Shown: positions 1-7,300 of the stretch, one piece after another
Layout: each line of letters begins with the position of its first letter
How positions within the stretch are numbered: the first letter of the stretch is position 1
DNA from: an uncultured Collinsella sp.
GTDB lineage: Bacteria > Actinomycetota > Coriobacteriia > Coriobacteriales > Coriobacteriaceae
NCBI GenBank assembly: GCA_938023905.1
Contig: CALJCO010000083.1
Span: 1 to 19,429, forward strand
DNA: 19,429 nt
Direction of reading: 5' to 3'
Program-made: the position numbers and the translations under genes
The notes under the pieces: generated by a model
Told to the model about the DNA's origin: nothing
Databases searched by the model: none
What the model saw: the letters and a program-made list of their open reading frames with translations, nothing else

Positions 1-131
1 GACTTGCAGCGACGGACCTCGGGACGCTCTTACACCACGTCTGCGCGCGCCACCCACAGGGGTTGCCAGCGCCGTGGTTTCGCCCTTTCTGCGCCGAAGC
101 GATACACTGTTATCGTTTGATTTCTTCGCTC

Positions 132-138
132 AAGGAGG
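132..138 (+). promoter_or_regulatory. Ribosome binding site that decides the dipeptidase start
   Basis: AAGGAGG is a near-perfect Shine-Dalgarno sequence. It is six bases from ATG 145 and zero bases from ATG 139, so translation should begin at 145. Confidence 0.85.
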
Positions 139-144
139 ATGCGC

Positions 145-1668
145 ATGCCGTGCACAACGATTTTGGTTGGTAAGAACGCGAGCTACGACGGGTCGACGTT
201 GGTCGCCCGCAACGAGGATTCGTCCAACGGGGTGTTTGAGCCCAAGCGTATGCGTGTGGTGCATCCCGACGAGCAGCCGCGCGTCTATACGAGCGTCCTG
301 AGTCACCTGACCGTTGAACTGCCCGATAACCCCATGCGCTACACGAGCGTCCCCGATGTTGTCCCGGGCCACGGCATCTGGGCCGAGGCCGGTTTCAACG
401 AGCTCAATGTGGGCATGTCCGCAACCGAGACGCTCACCACCAACGAGCGCGTTCGCGGCGCCGACCCGCTCGTCGACTACGTGCCCGCCAAGGGCAACGA
501 GGACGAGGACGGCTATGTTCCGGCGCAGCCCGGCGGTCTGGGCGAGGAGGACATGGTGACCCTGGTGCTGCCATATGCCAAATCCGCCCGCGACGGCGTA
601 CGCATTCTGGGTGACCTGCTCGAGCGTTATGGCACCTACGAGAACAACGGCATCGCCTTTAGCGACGTGGACGAGATCTGGTGGCTCGAGACCATCGGCG
701 GCCACCACTGGATCGCCAAGCGCGTGCCCGATGACGCCTATGTGACCATGCCCAACCAGCTGGGTATCGACAGCTTTGACCTGGATGACGCCGAGGGCGC
801 CCAGGCCGACCACATGTGCTCCGCCGACCTGCGTGCCTGGATGGCCGAGTGGCATCTGGACCTGACGCTGGGCGTCGATGGCGACGGCCCGGCTGCGATC
901 TTTAACCCGCGCGAGGCCTTTGGCTCGCACAGCGACAGCGACCATGTCTACAACACGCCGCGCGCCTGGTACATGCAGCGCTGCCTCAACCCCAGCGATG
1001 TGTGGGACGGTTCCGAGGCCGACTACACGCCCGAGAGCGACGATATCCCCTGGAGCCGCGTGCCCGAGCGCAAGGTGACCATCGAGGACATCAAGTACGT
1101 GCTTTCGAGCCACTACCAGGGCACGGAGTACGACTGCTACGGCAGCAAGGGCACGCCCGTCACGCGCGGTGCCTATCGCCCCATCGGCATCAACCGTAAC
1201 AGCCAGCTCGCCGTGCTGCAGCTGCGCCCCTATGCGCAGCCGGCCTACCGCGCCGTGCAGTGGATGGCCTTTGGTTCCAACTCGTTTAACGCGCTGGTTC
1301 CGCTGTACGCCAACGTCGAGACCATGCCCGAGTACTATGCCGATACGCAGGCTCGCGTGACGTCCGAAAACTTCTACTGGGCCAACCGCCTGATCGGAGC
1401 GCTGGCCGACGTCCGCTTCCATGAGTGCGGCCGCGCTGTGGAGGACTACCAGGAGAAGGTCGGTGGCATGGGCCACAAGCAGATCCATGACGTCGACGCT
1501 GCCGTAGCCGCGCTGCCCGAGGCCGAGGTGCCTGCCGAGCTTGCACGCGCCAACGAGGCCTTTGCCGAGCGTGTTCGTGTAGAGACCGATGCTCTACTGG
1601 GCAAGGTGCTCTACACCACGAGCTGCGCCATGAAGAACTCTTTCGCGATGAACGACAACGTGAGATAG
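145..1668 (+). CDS. C69-family dipeptidase (PepD-like, N-terminal cysteine nucleophile hydrolase)
   Basis: Cytoplasmic dipeptidase of peptidase family C69, which hydrolyses a broad range of dipeptides using an N-terminal cysteine as nucleophile. The protein opens MPCTTILVGKNASYDGS and continues with LVARNED, the family signature, with the nucleophile at Cys3. I chose ATG 145 over the in-frame ATG 139. The strong ribosome site AAGGAGG (132-138) lies six bases before 145 but directly abuts 139, and the later start leaves only Met-Pro to remove before the cysteine. The 507-aa length is in the normal range for PepD-type dipeptidases. No signal peptide or membrane segment is seen. The next gene starts about 100 bases downstream, with no convincing terminator between. 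The family call is firm; substrate preference cannot be read from the sequence. Confidence 0.93.
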   Translation: MPCTTILVGKNASYDGSTLVARNEDSSNGVFEPKRMRVVHPDEQPRVYTSVLSHLTVELPDNPMRYTSVPDVVPGHGIWAEAGFNELNVGMSATETLTTNERVRGADPLVDYVPAKGNEDEDGYVPAQPGGLGEEDMVTLVLPYAKSARDGVRILGDLLERYGTYENNGIAFSDVDEIWWLETIGGHHWIAKRVPDDAYVTMPNQLGIDSFDLDDAEGAQADHMCSADLRAWMAEWHLDLTLGVDGDGPAAIFNPREAFGSHSDSDHVYNTPRAWYMQRCLNPSDVWDGSEADYTPESDDIPWSRVPERKVTIEDIKYVLSSHYQGTEYDCYGSKGTPVTRGAYRPIGINRNSQLAVLQLRPYAQPAYRAVQWMAFGSNSFNALVPLYANVETMPEYYADTQARVTSENFYWANRLIGALADVRFHECGRAVEDYQEKVGGMGHKQIHDVDAAVAALPEAEVPAELARANEAFAERVRVETDALLGKVLYTTSCAMKNSFAMNDNVR

Positions 1669-1767
1669 GGATTTCCCGTCGATCGAATAGCGCTAAAACG
1701 CTTTGTCGCTTTCACTCAATCTTGGGTACAAGAACGCCAATGCAGTTGTTTGTGATTGGAGACAACC

Positions 1768-2184
1768 ATGGTTATGAAACTCGATCAGCTTGTTAACGGC
1801 GCCATCAACGTGGGCTTTGGCGCTGCCGCCGTTGCTGTCGAAGGCGGCAAGAAGGTCCTCGACGACCTTAACACCAAAGGCGAGCAGGTCCGCAAGGACA
1901 CCGCCACCCCCGATATCGCCCGCAGCGTGTCCGACATGTTCGAGCAGGCCGGCGGTACCATCTCCGATCTGACCGAGCGCTTGGGCATGCAGGGCGAGAC
2001 CGCGGCCCAACGCGTGCTCGACGAGCTCATTCTGGCTCGCGTCCGCGTTATGACCGCGCCCGAGCGTACGGCCTTCCTGGCCCATGTGCGCGACATCGTC
2101 GATTCGGTCGAGGACAACGTGACCTCGGTGCCCGTCGAGTCCGTTGAGCCCGACGATGCGAAGGATACCGAAGAGGCCGAGTAG
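1768..2184 (+). CDS. Small phasin-like protein, partner of the downstream ABC1 kinase
   Basis: A 138-aa soluble, probably helical protein. It begins MVMKLDQLVNGAINVGFGAA, continues with a Gly/Ala-rich and charged helical middle (around VEGGKKVLDDL and ERTAFLAHVRDIVDSVED), and ends in an acidic tail (DDAKDTEEAE). Composition and helical pattern resemble the loosely defined phasin / PHA-granule-associated family, but no diagnostic motif is present, so that name is tentative. Start ATG 1768 is supported by GGAG at 1758-1761 with six bases of spacing; the in-frame TTG at 1756 overlaps that site and is less likely. The stop lies 8 bases before the ABC1-kinase start, so the two genes are almost certainly co-transcribed. 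From memory, small phasin-like proteins often sit beside AarF/UbiB genes in Gram-positive genomes. That suggests a joint membrane- or lipid-related role, which is inference. Confidence 0.6.
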   Translation: MVMKLDQLVNGAINVGFGAAAVAVEGGKKVLDDLNTKGEQVRKDTATPDIARSVSDMFEQAGGTISDLTERLGMQGETAAQRVLDELILARVRVMTAPERTAFLAHVRDIVDSVEDNVTSVPVESVEPDDAKDTEEAE

Positions 2185-2192
2185 CAGCGCAG

Positions 2193-3956
2193 ATGGCAGA
2201 TTCCACCACCGATTACAACAATCTAGATCCCTTGGGTGACGAGGCGGCGGTTGTCGATGAGGTCGACGCCGCCGTCTCGGGCGCTCGCAAGAAGCCGCGC
2301 GCTGTCGATATGGTGCCAGAGGAGCCCGACGCGATGGCGCCGGACGAGGAATACCAGCTCACACCGGCAGGTCGCCGCGAACGCATCGGTCAGATCGTTC
2401 GCCTGGTCAAAAAGTATCGTGTGTGGGATAACCTCACGCCGGTGCGCCTGCGCCGCCTGCTCGAAGAGCTCGGCCCCATGTTCGTCAAGATGGGGCAGAT
2501 TCTGGCTAACCGGTCCGAGATTCTGCCGCAACGCTTTTGCGACGAGCTGCGTCGTCTGCGGTCCGACGTGGAGCCGGTGCCGTACGAGGTCGTACTCAGT
2601 TGTCTGGAAGAAGAATACGGCCTGCGCCTGGGGGAGATGTTCGATGCGATCGACCCCAATCCGCTTGGTAGCGCATCACTCGCGCAGGTGCACCGCGCTC
2701 GTCTGGTGACGGGCGAGGACGTGGCCGTCAAGGTGCAGCGCCCCGGTGCGCAGCAGGTTATGGCACAGGACATCGATATCATCCGCTCGGTGGTGCGTAT
2801 CGTTTCCAAGTTCGTCAACACCGATCAATTCGTTGATCTGCACGGCGTAGTCGAGGAGTTGTGGACTTCGTTTCGCGAGGAGACCAACTTTTTGGCCGAG
2901 GCCAAAAACCTCAACGACTTCTACGAGTTCCATAAGAGCGTTCATGGCGTGACGTGCCCTAAATCCTATCTGGACCTGTGCACCGAGCACGTGGTGGTTA
3001 TGGACTACGTCGACGGCATTTCGATCGCCGATCCTGAACGCTTGGTGGCCGAGGGCTATGACTTGGAAAAGATCGGTGCCGCGATTGTCGAGGACTACTC
3101 GACGCAGGTGCTCGACGACGGCTTTTTCCATGCCGACCCGCATGCGGGAAACATTATTCTCAAGGACGGCATCGTTTACTTTATCGACTTGGGCATGGTC
3201 GGACGCATGTCGAGTCACGATCGCGGTATCGTCAAGGACATGATTTTCGCCGTGGCCGAGGGTGACGTGCCCAAGCTCAAGGATTCGCTCATGCGCTTCG
3301 CCGTGACGCGTGGCGATTCGGCAGAGCTCGATCATTCGGCCTTTTTGTCCGATTTGGACTTTATCGTCGCAGACTTTGCGGGCCTCGACCTGAAGGATCT
3401 GGATATCGGCGAGTTTTTGACCTCGCTGTTAAACCTCGCGCGTAAGAATGACGTTGAGCTGCCGAGCGTGGTGACGATGTTCGCGCGCGGCATGGTGACG
3501 CTCGAGGGTTTGCTGACCGAGTACATGCCCAACGTCAACATGATCCAGATCATCCAAACGCACATTAAAAACGAGAAAAGCACCTATGCGCGCGTGCGCG
3601 ACATGGGGCGCGATCTTGCCGCGAGCAGCTATCGCGCAGCAAAAGGCTCGCTCGAGGCGGCCGAGTATCTGGGCTTGGCGTCGCGCATGCTCACGCGCGG
3701 CCAGCTTAAGGTGAACACGCAGATCATGAGCAGCGATAAGGCGCTGCGACAGCTGGGTGGAATTATCGACCGCATGTCGATGGCAATTGTGATTGCCGGC
3801 CTGTTTATCGGCTCGTCGGTGGTGTACTACGCGCGCATCGAGCCGGTTGTGTTTGGTATCCCGGTCATTGGCTTTATGGGCTACGTCAGCGCACTGGTGC
3901 TGGCGCTTATGCTGGGCCGCAATATCTGGCTCAACAGTCACGGCGGCAAGCACTAG
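2193..3956 (+). CDS. ABC1/ADCK/UbiB-family atypical kinase-like ATPase with two C-terminal membrane helices
   Basis: A 587-aa member of the ABC1 (AarF/UbiB/COQ8) family. These are protein-kinase-fold ATPases that support isoprenoid-lipid (quinone) metabolism in the organisms where they have been studied. Visible motifs are: the family-specific KxGQ helix as KMGQ (99-102); an Ala-rich-loop equivalent GSAS (about 159-162); the ATP-binding lysine in VAVKVQRPG (K180); a glutamate in FLAEAKN (about 236); the catalytic-loop signature HADPHAGN (313-320); and IDLG (331-334) in place of DFG. Two hydrophobic helices close the protein (about 530-548 and 555-576), as in membrane-bound UbiB. The N-terminal 60 residues are acidic and probably disordered. 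The gene follows the phasin-like gene by 8 bases and ends before a terminator at 4008. Family assignment is secure; the lipid substrate is unknown, and no quinone-biosynthesis gene is in view. Confidence 0.92.
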   Translation: MADSTTDYNNLDPLGDEAAVVDEVDAAVSGARKKPRAVDMVPEEPDAMAPDEEYQLTPAGRRERIGQIVRLVKKYRVWDNLTPVRLRRLLEELGPMFVKMGQILANRSEILPQRFCDELRRLRSDVEPVPYEVVLSCLEEEYGLRLGEMFDAIDPNPLGSASLAQVHRARLVTGEDVAVKVQRPGAQQVMAQDIDIIRSVVRIVSKFVNTDQFVDLHGVVEELWTSFREETNFLAEAKNLNDFYEFHKSVHGVTCPKSYLDLCTEHVVVMDYVDGISIADPERLVAEGYDLEKIGAAIVEDYSTQVLDDGFFHADPHAGNIILKDGIVYFIDLGMVGRMSSHDRGIVKDMIFAVAEGDVPKLKDSLMRFAVTRGDSAELDHSAFLSDLDFIVADFAGLDLKDLDIGEFLTSLLNLARKNDVELPSVVTMFARGMVTLEGLLTEYMPNVNMIQIIQTHIKNEKSTYARVRDMGRDLAASSYRAAKGSLEAAEYLGLASRMLTRGQLKVNTQIMSSDKALRQLGGIIDRMSMAIVIAGLFIGSSVVYYARIEPVVFGIPVIGFMGYVSALVLALMLGRNIWLNSHGGKH

Positions 3957-4007
3957 AGGCCGCGACCGTCACCGCATTTTCCTATCGCAAACAATAGCTT
4001 TTACCTT

Positions 4008-4035
4008 GGGCTTCGCCTGCGTGCGAGGCCCTTTT
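4008..4035 (+). terminator. Rho-independent terminator after the ABC1-kinase operon
   Basis: GGGCTTCGC pairs with GCGAGGCCC (9 bp including one G-T pair) around a 6-base loop and is followed by TTTT. It separates the kinase operon from the riboswitch-controlled operon. Confidence 0.75.
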
Positions 4036-4062
4036 GCGTGATACCATTTTGACGGTAATAAT
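4034..4062 (+). promoter_or_regulatory. Possible promoter for the riboswitch-led operon
   Basis: A -10-like AATAAT (4057-4062) lies 17 bases after a weak -35-like TTGCGT (4034-4039). Transcription would start near 4069, just before the first aptamer stem base at 4073, which is the spacing expected for a riboswitch leader. An alternative -35, TTGACG at 4049-4054, has no good -10 partner. The assignment is by eye only. Confidence 0.35.
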
Positions 4063-4072
4063 CGATGGCCTA

Positions 4073-4243
4073 GATGGTGGTGCGGAGACGCATGAATGCG
4101 CGGTTTACCTGCGCGTTTGGGAGAATTGGGGTGCAAGTCCCCGGCTGTACCAGTAACCGTAATTCCTCTTGGCTCGGGATGTTCGCGTCGCAGATCGGAC
4201 GACGTGCCCGAGTCGTTAAGGTTAAGTCGGATCGCCTCCCATC
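4073..4243 (+). promoter_or_regulatory. Cobalamin (B12) riboswitch aptamer
   Basis: The order of elements matches the cobalamin riboswitch. An outer P1 stem pairs GATGG (4073-4077) with CCATC (4239-4243). The conserved core has GGGAGAA (about 4119-4125), the GGGGTGCAAGTCCCC hairpin (4128-4142), then GGCTGTACCAGTAACCGTAA. The 3' core is AAGTCGGATCGCCTCCC, the counterpart of the usual AGTCAGGA-ACCTGCC segment. The overall length of about 170 bases is typical. Such RNAs bind a cobalamin and usually shut off expression when B12 is plentiful. The aptamer is in the leader of the DUF4430 surface-protein operon, so those genes are expected to be expressed during B12 shortage. Which cobalamin form it prefers cannot be decided from sequence reading alone. 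Confidence 0.85.
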
Positions 4244-4387
4244 TTGCATGCGGCTGCGGCGTATGCCGCCGGTGTGCATAGGGCTCTGGAGGGAAGGGGG
4301 ACCCCGATGGGGGTACTCGAGCGCTATATGCGCGATGATGTGGGGCAGCCGCTGGGCAATGCTCCAAGTGCAGACAGTAGGAGACAA
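4244..4387 (+). promoter_or_regulatory. Riboswitch expression platform / long leader
   Basis: These 144 bases separate the aptamer from the chosen start codon. They hold a GC-rich hairpin around GCGGCGTATGCCGC (about 4254-4269), with TGCA repeats flanking it (4246-4249 and 4275-4278), and a very G-rich stretch ending GGGGGACCCCG (4296-4306). No hairpin is followed by a T-run, so control is more likely at translation initiation than by termination. Rare-type codons (AGG, AGA, GGA, CCA) in the overlapping open frame argue that this stretch is not coding. Confidence 0.5.
4379..4383 (+). promoter_or_regulatory. Ribosome binding site setting the start of the giant surface protein
   Basis: AGGAG lies 4 bases before ATG 4388 and 10 before ATG 4394. 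It is the best such site near the signal peptide and is what a translational riboswitch would mask. Confidence 0.6.
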
Positions 4388-7300
4388 ATGGATATGTTTG
4401 AGGACGAGTGCCAACGCGCCTCGTGGCGTCGTCATGGAGCGATTGCCCGTGGCGTAGCCAAACGCGGACTGGTGGCGTTCCTGGCTTTTGCCATGGCTTT
4501 TGGCACCACGCCGGCGCAACTTTGGGCCGAAGGTGCCGGGGGCATTGCCGAGGCCGTGGCTGCTGCGACGCCGGGTGAGGGCGCAGAGTCCGCGGATGGC
4601 GCTGTAGATAGCACCGCGCCTGCTGCCGGCACAAACGATTCGGCCGCCGACAAATCCTCCGAAGCTGGAGATATGAGTTCGGATGCGCCTGACAACGCGG
4701 GCAATGATGCGCCGGGCGACCCTGCCGCGCCAGACTCCGGCTCGGCTACTCCGGCGAACGAGGCGTCCGATACCAGCGCTGAGGCCAGCGACGCGGCTGC
4801 GGTTGACAGCGAGGCCAATGCAGTCGAGGCCGCTCCTCGCGCTGCTGCCACGTTTTCCTCCAAAAATGGCGTCAGTGTCGGAACGAGCAGGTCGCCTGGT
4901 CGTTGGGCTGGGTCTAACTACTCCGCCTTTATTCAGAATGCGACCACGCTTTATGCGAATGTCTGGACTTCGTCCAGCAAGCGCGCCAGTGTTTCGGGCT
5001 GCACTTATCAGTGGCTTGCTGCCGATATCAGTAACAGGAACGATGCGGACAACTCTGCGTTTGTTGCTGTCGAGGGCCAGACGAGCGCATCGATCGTCTT
5101 GGACGATGCCCTGCGCACTCAACTTAACGGCAAGTGCCTGCGCGTACGCATTACCGATGCAAGTGGTAACGTCGTCTACGGTCCGACTAAGAGCTGCAAC
5201 AACCAAAAGCTAACGGCGACGAACACTATCAAGGCGCCCGTTCCTACCAAGACGGCCCTGGATGCAAAGTCTTATGTCCTAATTCAGTCTTCGGCAGACG
5301 ATTCGAGCTCGTATTCGTCTGTTAAGGCCGAGATGCTGAACCCTGGCACTACGCTTTGGGCGAATGCCTACGACGGCGAAGCAGTCCCCAATAAGCGTAT
5401 TGCGGCACAGGCTGTCTGGACCTATCAGTGGCTTGCATCTGATTCGCGCGATGCCGAGGATTCTGCCTACCAGGCGATTCCCGAACAGACCGCCCAGTCG
5501 CTAACGATCACGGACGAACTCGCTTCGCAACTTGCAGGCAAGTACATTCGCGTTAAGGTTGTCGGCGACGGTCAGGAGCTGTACGGTCCGAGTGGCTCTT
5601 TTAACACGCCCTCGTCTGTTAGCTACAATACGCCGGGTCCTGTTGCCGCGAGCGACCAGATTGCGTTGGGTCATATTGTTCTCGCCTATAACGGTGCCGA
5701 ATTTGGCGACGATTACGAGAGCATCCCCAACGCTAACGTCGGTGACACGATTAAAGCTGCTGCCTACTATCTCAACTACGACACGCCGACTGACCTCTAT
5801 GGTTCCGACAAGGTCGATTTTTCGTGGTGGGTGGCCGATTCTGCTGACGGCTCGTTCGAGCAGGTTGCAACTGGTGACACCTACACGGTTGCCAAGGAGT
5901 GCGCGAACCGTTACCTCAAGGTGGTTGCCAAAGCCAAGAAGGGTATCCCCGGCTCCGATGGCTGTGAAACCAAGGCGGGCCGCATCCTGCCCAAGGGCGC
6001 GACAACGCTAGACTCGGTTGTATTTACCAATGCGAGCAAGGGCGCTAAGGACACTGGTTCTACGATTGAGGCGTGTGCCTACAAGGCGGCTGATTACTCG
6101 ACTGAGCCGGTTACCGAGGGCGTTGCCTATACGTGGCGTTGGTCGTTCGTCGACCCATCCTCCTCTGCCTTTGATGCGAAGAACGACTGGCATGTGGTCG
6201 AGGGCAAGACCGACGGCAGCTTTACGATTCCCGATGACTACGCCAAGCGCTGGGTGAGTGTGTCGGCCACTGCGGGTGATAACACCGTAGAGGCGACTAC
6301 TGCCGTGGCTGTTAAGGCCGCGGGTTCGCATGAGCTGTTCCTGACGTATCTCAAGAAGGTCGTCGGCGATCAGAGCGATGGCGCTCGCTTTGTCTATAAG
6401 AGCGGCGAGAAGATCGGCGTTATCGCATTCGAGAAGACGGCTGCGGGAACAAAGGGCGCCGAGCTTGCATCCGATCAGCTGACTTATACGTGGCAGATTG
6501 CCGATAACGCTCAGGGCCCGTTCACGACGCTGACGGATGAGAACGCGCACAGGCCGTCGTTCGTTATTTCGAAAAAATACGTCGGCAAGTACCTCAAGTG
6601 CATCGTCGACGGTGGCTACAACACCGACTATGCCTCTACGCGTAATGCCATTGTTAAGGGCGAAGATGCCAAGGCATATACCCTGACGTCGGTTAATGTC
6701 GCCTCGAGCGGCAACCTCGCACAGGTCGGGGGAACGCTTACCCCTACCGCCAATTACATGGCAACGGGCGACTGGGGCGATTATGAGACGGCGCTCCCCG
6801 AGGGCTCTCTCGTCGATTACCGCTGGTATCTCGCCGATGACGCTGAGGGTACAAACGCCCACGAGCTGTTTGGCGCCGACGAAACGATTGGCGTAGTCAC
6901 GCTTCCTCCCTCGGCTGAGGGCAAATATGCCTATGTCGTGGCAAACGCCGGCAACAACGATGTCAAGAGCGCTGCTTGGCTCGTTAACTCTTCCGATGAA
7001 AAGTCTCTTTCCGTTAACGTCAGTGTTGTAGGCGTAAGCAAGCACGATGTCGGTCAGTCCTATGATTTTGTGGACTGGGTGCCGTCGACTTCGTTTAACT
7101 GGTCGAGTATCCAAAAAATGTCTGCCTGGGACATCTTTGCCAAGGTGCTTGACGATGCCGGCTATAGCTATAGCACGGACGGTGGCGTTCCCTATTCGGT
7201 TACGAACCCCGATAAGTCCCAGACGCTCGCGATGGAAAGCACGGCGTATGGCTATAAGTACTGGCGTTTTGACATTAATGGTCAGGCTGCCAACTCTTAT

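Noticed and set aside
130..1488. A 452-codon minus-strand open frame opposite the C69 dipeptidase
   Set aside because: Its composition (His/Gly/Val-rich) is that of a shadow; the plus-strand frame has clear family motifs and a ribosome site.
4244..4387. N-terminal extension of the giant surface protein from TTG 4244
   Set aside because: It would overlap the riboswitch leader, has unusual codons, and would bury the signal peptide about 75 residues in.
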